Positions 8,356 through 16,124 of a stretch of 64,000 nt of DNA are shown here, piece by piece. Both the position numbers and the translations under genes were made by a program. The notes below the pieces were generated by a model. That model searched no databases. It was not told where the DNA came from and was given only the letters and a program-made list of their open reading frames with translations. Source of the stretch: UBA6109 sp035366835 (GTDB taxonomy: Bacteria > Desulfobacterota > Syntrophia > Syntrophales > UBA6109); NCBI GenBank assembly GCA_035366835.1, contig DAOSIS010000002.1:1-64000 (forward strand). Reading direction: 5' to 3'. The first letter of the stretch is position 1, and each line of letters begins with the position of its first letter.

Positions 8356-9573
8356 ATGCCCATTTTTTCGTACAAGGCGATCAGCGAAAACGGTTCGGCC
8401 GTCTCGGGAATGATCGAAGCGGATTCACTGGACGGGGCGAGGGGATTGCTGGTCGCAAAAGGATTGATTCCCGAGGAGGTGTCGGAGGGCGCCGGCGGGG
8501 CGGCATCGCTGTGGGCGCGGGTCCGGGCGCGATCGGGGAGGGTGCCCGTTCCGGACCTGATCCTGTTCACGAAGCAGTTCCGTTCGATGCTCCAGGCCGG
8601 CATCCCCATCGTGCGCGTCCTGCAGGTTCTCGAGGTCCAGACGCAGAACAGGAATCTGAAGGCGGTCATTTCGCTGATGGCGCAGGACATCAAGCAGGGG
8701 GCCACGCTGTTCGACGCACTGGAGAAGCACCCCCGTGTCTTCTCGCCTCTGTACCGCAGCATGATGCGGGCCGGGGAAATCAGCGGTACCGTGCCGGACG
8801 TCCTGGAGCGGTTGATCTACATCATCGAGCACGAAGAGGCGGTCCGCAACGACATCCGGTCCGCGCTTCGCTATCCGGCGATCGTCGTCGTCGCGCTGGG
8901 CGTGGCCTTCGTAGTCCTGCTGACCTTCGTCATTCCGAAATTCGTCACCATCTTCGCAAAGGCCGGGATCGAGCTTCCCCTGCCGACCAAGATCGCCATG
9001 CTTCTCTACGCCTTCCTGAGCAACTACTGGCTGTTGATCGTCATCGCCCTCGCGGGCCTTGTCGTGGGCCTGCGCTATTATCTGGGAACGCAGGAAGGCC
9101 GGCTCGCGGGTGACGGTCTTCTCCTGAGGCTGCCCCTCGCCGGTCCCCTTTTCACGAAGGCGGCCATGTCCCGCTTTGCCAGCATCTTCGCCATCCTTTA
9201 CGCCAGCGGCGTGCCGGTCATGCGGGCGCTGGCGATCCTCTCCGGGACCATCGGCAATACGGCCATTTCAAAGGAATTCGACAAGGTCAGGGAGCGGATC
9301 GTGGAGGGTGAGGGGATCGCGGCGCCGCTGAAGTCCGCCCGCTACTTTACGCCGATGGTCATCGACATGGTTGCCATCGGCGAGGAGTCGGGCAACATGG
9401 AACAGATGATGCGCGAGATTGCGCGCCACTACGACGACGAGGTGGGATACGCCGTGAAGAGACTGTCGGACGCCCTCGGGCCCGCCCTGATTGTGGGTCT
9501 TGCCGCCGTTGTCGGGTTCTTCGCCCTGGCGATCTTCCTGCCCATGTGGGACCTGACGAAGATGGTCCGCTGA
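8356..9573 (+). CDS. MshG/GspF/PilC-type inner-membrane platform protein
   Basis: A 405-residue polytopic protein with two T2SSF domains. It opens with the family signature (MPIFSYKAISENGSAVSGMIEADS) and has a first T2SSF four-helix bundle (LILFTKQFRSMLQAGIPIVRVL), two central membrane segments (IVVVALGVAFVVLLTFVIP; YWLLIVIALAGLVVGL), a repeat of the bundle (SRFASIFAILYASGVPVMRAL, MIDMVAIGEESGNMEQMM) and a last membrane helix near the C-terminus. It forms the rotor/platform driven by the MshE-type ATPase. The stop overlaps the next start by one base (TGATG), so the sigma54 regulator is translationally coupled to it. Confidence 0.9.
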   Translation: MPIFSYKAISENGSAVSGMIEADSLDGARGLLVAKGLIPEEVSEGAGGAASLWARVRARSGRVPVPDLILFTKQFRSMLQAGIPIVRVLQVLEVQTQNRNLKAVISLMAQDIKQGATLFDALEKHPRVFSPLYRSMMRAGEISGTVPDVLERLIYIIEHEEAVRNDIRSALRYPAIVVVALGVAFVVLLTFVIPKFVTIFAKAGIELPLPTKIAMLLYAFLSNYWLLIVIALAGLVVGLRYYLGTQEGRLAGDGLLLRLPLAGPLFTKAAMSRFASIFAILYASGVPVMRALAILSGTIGNTAISKEFDKVRERIVEGEGIAAPLKSARYFTPMVIDMVAIGEESGNMEQMMREIARHYDDEVGYAVKRLSDALGPALIVGLAAVVGFFALAIFLPMWDLTKMVR

Positions 9574-10913
9574 TGAAAAAGTTCTGGAACCGGAAGAGAA
9601 TCTACATCAACCTCTATATCCTGATTCCGCTCATCTATTCCGGTCTCTCGATCATCGCCGTGGTCGTCACGTATCGGTTGGCCTGCATCGGGGAAGAAAT
9701 GGAGGCCGCCGCCGGACCCGTTCTGAAGTGGGGTGTCTTCATCGGCGCGTTCAGCTTCATCTGCAGTCTCGTGATCCTGTGGCTCGTCATGAATCCCGTC
9801 ATGAAGTTCGTGAGAAGAACGGAGAGTCTGAGGCTCTTCCCGCGGACCGGTGTCGAGGAGAAGTCTTCCCTGCAGGTGGACCGCCTGGAAGAAATGACCG
9901 AGGTGCTCGATCAGGTGACGGACATCCTGGGAAAGGTCGAGGCGAGGGAATTCTTTCCCCGGGTCGTCGGGCAGAGCAGACGGATGCGGGGGATTTTTGC
10001 GCAGCTCCTGAAGGTCGCCCCTACGGACTCCACCGTCATGATCCTGGGGGAAAGCGGAACCGGGAAGGAGCTGATCGCCGACAGCATCCACGAGCACAGC
10101 CGGCGGAAGACGCAGCCGTTCGTCAAGATCAACTGCGTCGCCATTCCCGAAGGGCTGCTCGAAAGCGAACTGTTCGGGCATGAAAAAGGGGCCTTTACAG
10201 GCGCCGTCTCCCAGAAGAAAGGAAAATTCGAACAGGCCGAGGGAGGCACCATATTTCTCGACGAGATCGGCGATATGCCGATGGCCACGCAGGCGAAGCT
10301 GCTGCGGGTCCTGCAGGAGCGCGAATTCGAACGGGTCGGCGGCGTAAGGCCGCTGAAGGTCGACGTGCGTTTCATCGTCGCCACGAACAAGAACCTCCAG
10401 GAGTTGATCCGTCAGGGAAAATTCCGCGAAGACCTGTTCTACCGCCTGAATGTCTTTTCCCTCGAACTGCCCCCCCTGCGGGAGAGGCGCGAGGATGTTC
10501 CGGCACTGACGGAGTATTTCCTGGAACGCAAGGCCGTCAACGCCCGCCTTTCACCGGAGGCCCTTCAGTTGCTGATCGGGTACAGCTGGCCCGGAAACGT
10601 CAGGGAGCTGCAGAATGTCATCGAACGGTCCGCCGTCATGGCCGATGGCGGGCTGATCCTTCCGGAACATCTGGCCGGGTACATCTCCGCCATGGGGAGA
10701 CTTCCTGCCGTGCAGGCCAACGGCCCGGACGGCGCGTCCCTCGATGCCAAGTTGGAGGAAATTGAGAAGGCCTTCATCCTGGAGGCCCTGGCGAGGGCCA
10801 GCGGCATTCAGGCGAGGGCGGCGACGCTCCTGGGCATCAATCAGCGCAGCCTCTGGCACCGCATCAAGAAGTATCGGATCGAGGTCGCGCCGCTCAAGAA
10901 AGGCGGCGAATAG
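9573..10913 (+). CDS. Membrane-anchored sigma54-dependent transcriptional activator
   Basis: A 446-residue bacterial enhancer-binding protein. Two N-terminal membrane segments (about residues 13-36 and 50-72) replace the usual receiver domain and are followed by a HAMP-like/linker helix. The AAA+ domain is complete: Walker A GESGTGKE (about residue 159), the sigma54-contacting GAFTGA loop (about residue 206), Walker B GGTIFLDEIGDM and the arginine-finger region FREDLFYRLNVF. A Fis-type HTH closes the protein (RAATLLGINQRSLWHRIKKY). Being coupled to the platform gene suggests that it controls pilin or pilus genes, sensing something at the membrane; no -24/-12 promoter was identified by eye in the window. 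Confidence 0.88.
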   Translation: MKKFWNRKRIYINLYILIPLIYSGLSIIAVVVTYRLACIGEEMEAAAGPVLKWGVFIGAFSFICSLVILWLVMNPVMKFVRRTESLRLFPRTGVEEKSSLQVDRLEEMTEVLDQVTDILGKVEAREFFPRVVGQSRRMRGIFAQLLKVAPTDSTVMILGESGTGKELIADSIHEHSRRKTQPFVKINCVAIPEGLLESELFGHEKGAFTGAVSQKKGKFEQAEGGTIFLDEIGDMPMATQAKLLRVLQEREFERVGGVRPLKVDVRFIVATNKNLQELIRQGKFREDLFYRLNVFSLELPPLRERREDVPALTEYFLERKAVNARLSPEALQLLIGYSWPGNVRELQNVIERSAVMADGGLILPEHLAGYISAMGRLPAVQANGPDGASLDAKLEEIEKAFILEALARASGIQARAATLLGINQRSLWHRIKKYRIEVAPLKKGGE

Positions 10914-10930
10914 GCCGTCCCCTCGACTTC

Positions 10931-11146
10931 ATGGCTTTCCCCCGGTTCTTCCCGAAAGTCGATTGGATGATCTACGGAAGCGAAGACCCGTTTTGCGGCG
11001 AGGAATCGGTTCGGCGATATGCCAAAAATTGCGGGAGTCACGTCGAATGTGTAACCGGCGCTGATCACTTTTACAGTGGGAATTTGACTCATCTCATTGA
11101 AAAAATAAAAGAATTCCTCATATTCAAAAAATCAATGACACTATAA
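10931..11146 (+). pseudogene. Truncated alpha/beta-hydrolase remnant
   Basis: This frame encodes about 70 residues that match only the C-terminal end of an alpha/beta hydrolase: a beta-strand leading to the acid residue (WMIYGSEDPFCGEES) and the catalytic His loop (VECVTGADHFYSGNLTHLIEKIKEFL). The nucleophile elbow and oxyanion parts are missing and no upstream sequence supplies them, because the sigma54 regulator ends 17 bp earlier. Base composition is clearly more AT-rich than the neighbours, especially after position 11060. It is best read as a decayed gene fragment, possibly acquired; a functional small protein is unlikely. Confidence 0.55.
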
Positions 11147-11155
11147 AAATCCGCT

Positions 11156-11327
11156 TGATTTTCATTTTTGAAGGTGATAGCTTACGCCAGTTTCTCGTTT
11201 ATCGGGAAAGGATAGATCGTCCGGTAGCAGTTCCTTTAAGGAACGAACGGTGTCGAGCTCAACAAAGAAACAAGCCAGCCACTACCCGTCAGAGGCCCTC
11301 TGAATCGGGTAGTGGTTTTGTTTTTTT
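11156..11327 (+). ncRNA. Candidate small RNA or attenuated leader upstream of the cold-shock gene
   Basis: A possible promoter (TTGATT, 17 bp, TAGCTT, at 11156-11184) is followed by about 140 bases that end in a very strong intrinsic terminator (next entry). The transcript would contain a perfect small hairpin GTTCC-TTTAA-GGAAC at 11230-11244. No convincing reading frame lies inside. Either it is a stand-alone small RNA, or it is a leader whose terminator must be bypassed to express the cold-shock gene that begins 42 bases after the U run. It does not match the riboswitch consensus sequences I can recall. Confidence 0.4.
11279..11327 (+). terminator. Strong intrinsic terminator upstream of cspA-like gene
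   Basis: Perfect 10-bp stem (CCACTACCCG at 11279-11288 with CGGGTAGTGG at 11306-11315), extended by an inner stem CAGAG/CTCTG, followed directly by TTTTGTTTTTTT. This is a textbook rho-independent terminator on the + strand. Confidence 0.85.
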
Positions 11328-11368
11328 GAGCAGACGCCGGGGATCATCTTGAAAGGAGGAAGTTCACA

Positions 11369-11569
11369 GTGCCTGAGGGAAAAGTAAAGTGGTTCAACGA
11401 AAAAAAGGGGTTCGGCTTCATCGAAAGCAGTGAGGGGGGAGACGTATTTGTCCATTACACGGCGATTCAGGGGGCCGGCTTCCGGACGCTGCACGAGGGA
11501 CAGGCCGTTTCGTTCGACGTCGAGCAGGGAAAGAAGGGTCCGGCTGCAGTGAACGTGAAGGCGGTATAG
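11369..11569 (+). CDS. CspA-family cold-shock protein
   Basis: A 66-residue single-domain cold-shock protein that binds single-stranded RNA/DNA and melts mRNA structure. RNP1 (KGFGFIE) and RNP2 (VFVHYTAI) are both intact, and the opening VKWFNEKKGFGFI is canonical. The start is GTG with AAAGGAGGA ten bases upstream. The gene is monocistronic: a strong terminator stands before it and another directly after it. The long upstream region ending in a terminator suggests transcript-level control. Confidence 0.93.
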   Translation: MPEGKVKWFNEKKGFGFIESSEGGDVFVHYTAIQGAGFRTLHEGQAVSFDVEQGKKGPAAVNVKAV

Positions 11570-11593
11570 CTTTCGCCATACATTCTAACGAAG

Positions 11594-11628
11594 AGCCCCG
11601 GTATCCGCGAATATCGGGGCTTTTTTTT
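11594..11628 (+). terminator. Intrinsic terminator of the cold-shock gene
   Basis: An 11-bp stem (AGCCCCGGTAT at 11594-11604 pairing with ATATCGGGGCT at 11611-11621, one G-U pair) with a CCGCGA loop and a run of eight T. It lies 25 bases after the cold-shock stop codon. Confidence 0.9.
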
Positions 11629-11706
11629 CCGGGACTCCCGGTTGTTTTTCCCGTCAGGATCCTTTATAGAGGACGCACATTTCCGTTCAGGACTGCGGAA
11701 TCCCCC

Positions 11707-12624
11707 ATGCCGAATCTGATCGCCATCATCGGTCCCACCGCATCGGGAAAAACGCGCCTGGCGGCGGGCTTGGCCGCCGCCAGGGAGGCGGAGGTCCTCT
11801 CGGCAGACTCGCGTCAGGTCTACCGGCGCATGGACCTCGGGACGGGCAAGGACCTGTCCGACTTCGTCGTAAAGGGAAAGCAGGTGCCCTGTCACCTGAT
11901 TGACCTTGTCGATCCGGAGCAGGAATTCAGCGTCTTTGAATACCAGCGGCACTTCTATGAGGCTTTTTCCAGAATTGTGTCGGCAGGGGGGGGTACCCCA
12001 TTTCTCGCAGGAGGCACCGGCCTCTACCTTGAATCGGTTCTCCTGGGATACCGCATGCCCCGGGTCCCCGAAGATCCCGGGTTCCGCAAGGGACTCGCCG
12101 CATGCGATCAGGCGGAACTGGCGGACCGTTTGCGCAGGATGAGACCTTCTCTGCACAACAGGACGGATCTTTGCGGGAGGGAGCGGCTCATCCGTGCCCT
12201 CGAAATCGCCGTTCATGCCGACCGGGGGGAAGGAGCGCCCGTTCAGGAGGAACGGCCGGCAATCGATGCCTTCACGATCGGCATCCGTGTCGAAAGGACC
12301 CGGCTGCGCGAGCAGATTACGCGCCGATTGAAAAGGCGGCTGGAGTCGGGAATGGTCGAGGAGGTGGAAGGCCTGCATGCCTCGGGCGTTTCCTGGGAGA
12401 GGCTGGACCGCTTCGGCCTGGAGTACCGTTTCATCAGCCGGTACCTGCGGGGAGAGCTGGGATACGAGGACATGTTCCGTCTGCTCAATACGGCGATCCA
12501 TCAATTCGCCAAGCGGCAGGAAACGTGGTTCCGGCGGATGGAGCGCCGGGGGGTGGCGATTTCGTGGATCGAGGGACCGGATGCCGGCAGGGCGGAGGAG
12601 CTCCTGCGCCAGCGCGGCTTATGA
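11707..12624 (+). CDS. miaA: tRNA dimethylallyltransferase MiaA
   Basis: A 305-residue enzyme that transfers a dimethylallyl group to N6 of A37 in tRNAs reading UNN codons. The P-loop is GPTASGKT (residues 9-16); the catalytic Asp lies in the conserved SADSRQVYRRMDLGTGK segment; GGTGLYL and the C-terminal FGLEYRFISRYLRGE and KRQETWFRR motifs complete the family signature. Length is normal. Its stop overlaps the start of the glycosyltransferase gene by four bases (ATGA), so the two are translationally coupled. Hfq, the common neighbour elsewhere, is absent here. Confidence 0.95.
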   Translation: MPNLIAIIGPTASGKTRLAAGLAAAREAEVLSADSRQVYRRMDLGTGKDLSDFVVKGKQVPCHLIDLVDPEQEFSVFEYQRHFYEAFSRIVSAGGGTPFLAGGTGLYLESVLLGYRMPRVPEDPGFRKGLAACDQAELADRLRRMRPSLHNRTDLCGRERLIRALEIAVHADRGEGAPVQEERPAIDAFTIGIRVERTRLREQITRRLKRRLESGMVEEVEGLHASGVSWERLDRFGLEYRFISRYLRGELGYEDMFRLLNTAIHQFAKRQETWFRRMERRGVAISWIEGPDAGRAEELLRQRGL

Positions 12625-14015
12625 GGACGGATTCGGGGATCGAACGGTACCTCGGCCGCTGGTCGCGCGCAACGGACCGTCCGCTCCTCTGCGGAGGCTC
12701 CCTGGAAGGCTTCGGTCAGGCCGTCGTCATCCCGGCGCTTGCCGAAAGGGAGACGATCTTCGCCAGCCTGGCATCCCTGAGCCGCAACGACCCGAAGGAA
12801 CTCGCCAGGACCCTCGTTCTCGTCGTCGTCAACAACCGACGGCCGCCTCACGCACGGGAAGAGGACATCCGAGACAACCAGGACACGCTGCGTTGCCTGA
12901 AGGAACTCCTGAAAGGCCGCCTTCCGGAGCTCCGCGGCGGCGCTGCCGCGGAGACGACGGCGGCAATGGAGGAGATCCTCCGCGGCGGTCTCCGGATGGC
13001 CGTGTTCGATGCCTCGTCGCCGGGAAACGAAATGCCCCTCAGGGCCGGAGGGGTCGGACTGGCCCGGCGGATGGGGATGGATGCCGCTCTCGGCTGCCTC
13101 GACCGGCGGACCGCCGGTGCGGGATGTCTCTTCTGCCTCGACGCCGACACCCTGGTCGACGCGAACTATCTGTCGGAGGCCGCACGTTTTTTTCGCAGCG
13201 GGAACTGGGCAGCCGCCGCCGTCGACTTCGCGCACCGGATCGACCCGGAGAATCCCCTGGAGAAGGACGCGATCCGGCGCTACGAAATCTACCTGCGCTA
13301 CTATCAGCTCGGTCTGAGTTATGCGGGTTCGCCCTATGCCTTCTTTACGATCGGCTCGACGATGGTCTGCCGGGACCAGGCCTACGCGGCGGTCCGGGGG
13401 ATGCCCGTCCGCGACGCAGCGGAGGACTTCTATTTCTTCAACAAGCTCGCCAAGGTCGGTCCGATCGGCCGGATCAGCGGCACGAGAGTGCATCCGTCGT
13501 CACGGCGGTCCGCGCGGGTCCCGTTCGGGACGGGCAGCAGCGTGGGACGTTATCTGGAGGGGGACCGCGGCGTCGACCGGCTCTATGACCCGCAGATATT
13601 TGCGGTCCTGAAAGCGTGGCTCTGCCGGACGAACGGGGATGTGCTCCGTGACGAAGAGGACGTCCTGGCAACGGCGCAGCGGATTCATCCGGCCCTCGGG
13701 AAATTTCTGGCAGAGCGCCGTTTTCCGGCGGCATGGCGGCGGATCCGCCGGAGCACGCGGCGGGCGGAAGTCCTGCGAAGACATTTTCACAGCTGGTTCG
13801 ACGGATTTCAGACGCTGAAGCTGGTCCACTGGCTGACGGACGCCCTGTTCCCGCGGATCGATGCCGCGGAGGCGGTCGAGCGTCTCTGCCGCATGCAGAA
13901 CGCGCCCCTGCGGGAGCCGGTCGCGGACGGAAGTCACGCGGCGGAGGGCCGGGAAGCGCTTCTCGATCACCTGCGCCGCGTACAGCCTCGGCAGGGGGAG
14001 AGGATCGTCGCTTGA
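12621..14015 (+). CDS. Glycosyltransferase family 2-like protein
   Basis: A 464-residue GT-A-fold protein. The N-terminal strand (AVVIPALAERETIFASLASL) is typical of GT2 nucleotide-sugar binding, and the metal-binding motif FCLDADTLVD appears at about residue 171. A second conserved acid region (VRDAAEDFYFFNKLAKVG) resembles the ED catalytic pair, followed by R-rich acceptor-side motifs. No membrane segment is visible, so it is probably a soluble or peripheral enzyme; donor and acceptor cannot be told. The start is ATG overlapping the miaA stop. The parvulin lipoprotein gene follows after a short gap. Confidence 0.75.
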   Translation: MRTDSGIERYLGRWSRATDRPLLCGGSLEGFGQAVVIPALAERETIFASLASLSRNDPKELARTLVLVVVNNRRPPHAREEDIRDNQDTLRCLKELLKGRLPELRGGAAAETTAAMEEILRGGLRMAVFDASSPGNEMPLRAGGVGLARRMGMDAALGCLDRRTAGAGCLFCLDADTLVDANYLSEAARFFRSGNWAAAAVDFAHRIDPENPLEKDAIRRYEIYLRYYQLGLSYAGSPYAFFTIGSTMVCRDQAYAAVRGMPVRDAAEDFYFFNKLAKVGPIGRISGTRVHPSSRRSARVPFGTGSSVGRYLEGDRGVDRLYDPQIFAVLKAWLCRTNGDVLRDEEDVLATAQRIHPALGKFLAERRFPAAWRRIRRSTRRAEVLRRHFHSWFDGFQTLKLVHWLTDALFPRIDAAEAVERLCRMQNAPLREPVADGSHAAEGREALLDHLRRVQPRQGERIVA

Positions 14016-14071
14016 CGGAGCGTTCCTGATCGGCTATGGAAGTCGCCGTGCAGTGCAAGAAAGGAAAAACG

Positions 14072-15178
14072 ATGATGAAAAAATACAGGATCTTGAAATC
14101 CCGCTGGCCCGTTGCGCTTCTGCTTGCCGTGCTGCTGGCCCTGGCGGGCTGCAACTCCGGCAAGGACAAGGCGGCAGGGGAAGGAACGCCGGCGAAGGAT
14201 CAGGGCGCGGCCGGCGCACAGGCGGTGCCGGTCCCGGCAGCGACGGGCGGCGCCGCTCAGGCGGCAGGAAGGGATGCGGCCGTCGAGGTGGACGGCGAAA
14301 TCATGACACAGGCCGAACTTCAGAAGGCCGTGGACCGGGGCATGATGTCGGTCCGCTCGCAGGTCCCGCCGGAAAAACTGCTGGAGCTCGAGGCGGGCAT
14401 GAGGAAGGATATCATCGAGCAGTTCATCACCCGTGCGGTCTTTGTCAAGGAGGCCGAGAGGAGAAACGTGCAGGTCCCGGACCAGGAGGTCGAGCAGGCG
14501 CTGACCCAGCTCAAGGGAGACCTGCCCAAGGGGATGACCTTCGAGCAGGCGATGACTGCGGAGGGCACGACGCTTGAGAAGGTGAAGAATGAGATTCGCG
14601 CGCGGCTCGGCATCCGCAGGATGATTGCGGAGGGAAAGGACACGCAGCCGGTGAAGCCGTCGGAGAAGGAAGTCGAGGATTTCTACAAGAAGAACCCTGA
14701 TCAATTCAAGCTGCCCGAGCGGGTCCATGCCAGACACATCCTGATCGCCCTCGCGCCGGGCGACGACGAAAAAGCCAAAGCCGCAAAGGCCGCGAAGGCG
14801 AGGGACATCCGTTCCCAGCTTGCCGCAGGGGCGAATTTTGCGGACATGGCGAAGAAATTCTCGGACTGCCCGAGCAAGGAAGCAGGCGGGGATCTGGGCG
14901 AATTCGCCCGGGGACAGATGATCAAGCCCTTCGAAGAGGCGGCATTTTCCCAGAAGAAGGATGAAATCGGGCCTGTGGTCGAAACGACCTTCGGATACCA
15001 CATCATCCAGGTCTTCGGGCGGCAGGCGGCAGGCATGGCGCCGCTGAACCGGGAGTTGAAGGAGAAGATTTCCACCCATCTGGCTTCCCTGAGCCAGCGG
15101 CAGGCTATCGAGCAGTTGATCAAGAACCTCCGCGCGAAGGCGAAAATCGTTTATGCCGGGGAGGGACAGGGCAAATGA
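14072..15178 (+). CDS. Parvulin-type peptidyl-prolyl isomerase lipoprotein (PpiC/SurA/PrsA-like)
   Basis: A 368-residue periplasmic chaperone-isomerase. A signal peptide ends in a lipobox (LALAGC), so it is lipid-anchored. A SurA-N-like helical domain covers about residues 70-200 (AEVDGEIMTQAEL-type opening), and the parvulin PPIase domain about residues 218-322 (HARHILI, GGDLGEFARGQMIKPFEEAAF, TTFGYHIIQV). The role is folding of outer-membrane or secreted proteins. The ATG at 14072 (next to a second ATG at 14075) is preferred to an earlier in-frame start because AAGAAAGGA lies just upstream. The stop overlaps the next gene's ATG. Confidence 0.88.
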   Translation: MMKKYRILKSRWPVALLLAVLLALAGCNSGKDKAAGEGTPAKDQGAAGAQAVPVPAATGGAAQAAGRDAAVEVDGEIMTQAELQKAVDRGMMSVRSQVPPEKLLELEAGMRKDIIEQFITRAVFVKEAERRNVQVPDQEVEQALTQLKGDLPKGMTFEQAMTAEGTTLEKVKNEIRARLGIRRMIAEGKDTQPVKPSEKEVEDFYKKNPDQFKLPERVHARHILIALAPGDDEKAKAAKAAKARDIRSQLAAGANFADMAKKFSDCPSKEAGGDLGEFARGQMIKPFEEAAFSQKKDEIGPVVETTFGYHIIQVFGRQAAGMAPLNRELKEKISTHLASLSQRQAIEQLIKNLRAKAKIVYAGEGQGK

Positions 15179-16080
15179 GGCTGCGGACGACGGGCAAGGT
15201 TACGGACCGTCTCTGGTTCCTGGGGCGGGAGGAGTCGGGCGTCTATATCCTGGAGGGGGATTCCTGCTCGATGATGATCAGTGCCGGAATGAGCTATCTG
15301 ATCCCCGACGTCCTCCGCCAGATCCGCGAATTCGGGATCGACGAGCGGAGAATCCGGAAGCTCCTCATCCTTCACGCCCACTTCGACCATGTGGGGATCG
15401 TCCCCTTCTTCAAGCGTCGCATTCCGGAACTCGAGGTCCTGGGGTCGGCGCGGGCATGGGAAATCCTCGCTTCCCCGCGGAATATCGAGACGATCAACGC
15501 CTTCAGCAGGGCGGTCGCGGCGAAGATGGGGAAGGAAGAGGCCCTGGCCGGTTGTGACTGCGCGTGGCGCGACGATGTGCGCGGCCTTCCCGTCCGGGAG
15601 GGGGACGTCGTCGACCTCGGCGGGGTCGCTCTGCGGATTCTCGAGACGCCCGGACATTCCTCGTGCGCGATTGCCGCCTACGAACCGGAGCGGCGGATGC
15701 TCTTTCCATCGGACGCCGCGGGCATTCCCTATGGAGATACGATCATCACGTCCGGGAATTCGAATTTCACGCAGTACCAGCGGAGCCTCGAGAAGATGAG
15801 CGCATTGCCGGTCTCATGGATGTGCGCCGACCACTACGGCTACGTAACGGGCGCGGAGGCGGCCGGCTTCATCGGCGCAAGTATCGAAACGGCCCGCGCG
15901 ATGCGGGCGTTCATGGAGGACGCCTATCGGCGCAACGGCTCCGTCGACGGAGCCGTCGACGAAATGGTCCGTGTCCTCTACGAGGCGAAACCCGATTATT
16001 TCCTGGCGCCGGAGATCATGCGGGGGGTCTATCATCAGATGGTGCGCCACGTCGCCGCGGCGCTGGATTCTCCGGTCTGA
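15175..16080 (+). CDS. MBL-fold metallo-hydrolase
   Basis: A 301-residue metallo-beta-lactamase-fold enzyme. The metal-binding motif HAHFDH is at residues 67-72, preceded by the strand KLLIL; a downstream His (ETPGHSSCAI), Asp (LFPSDAAGI) and His (CADHYGYV) supply the remaining ligands of a di-zinc or di-iron centre. The substrate is unknown; the family spans thioesterases, glyoxalases, lactonases and flavo-diiron relatives. The ATG overlaps the stop of the parvulin gene (ATGA), so the two are co-translated. Confidence 0.85.
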   Translation: MRLRTTGKVTDRLWFLGREESGVYILEGDSCSMMISAGMSYLIPDVLRQIREFGIDERRIRKLLILHAHFDHVGIVPFFKRRIPELEVLGSARAWEILASPRNIETINAFSRAVAAKMGKEEALAGCDCAWRDDVRGLPVREGDVVDLGGVALRILETPGHSSCAIAAYEPERRMLFPSDAAGIPYGDTIITSGNSNFTQYQRSLEKMSALPVSWMCADHYGYVTGAEAAGFIGASIETARAMRAFMEDAYRRNGSVDGAVDEMVRVLYEAKPDYFLAPEIMRGVYHQMVRHVAAALDSPV

Positions 16081-16124
16081 ACGCCGGGCGAGGGCGTGTC
16101 TGCCTCTTCCCGAGGCATTCGCGA

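Noticed and set aside
11155..11352. 65-codon open frame before the cold-shock gene
   Set aside because: It runs through the terminator hairpin, has no ribosome site and no similarity to known proteins.
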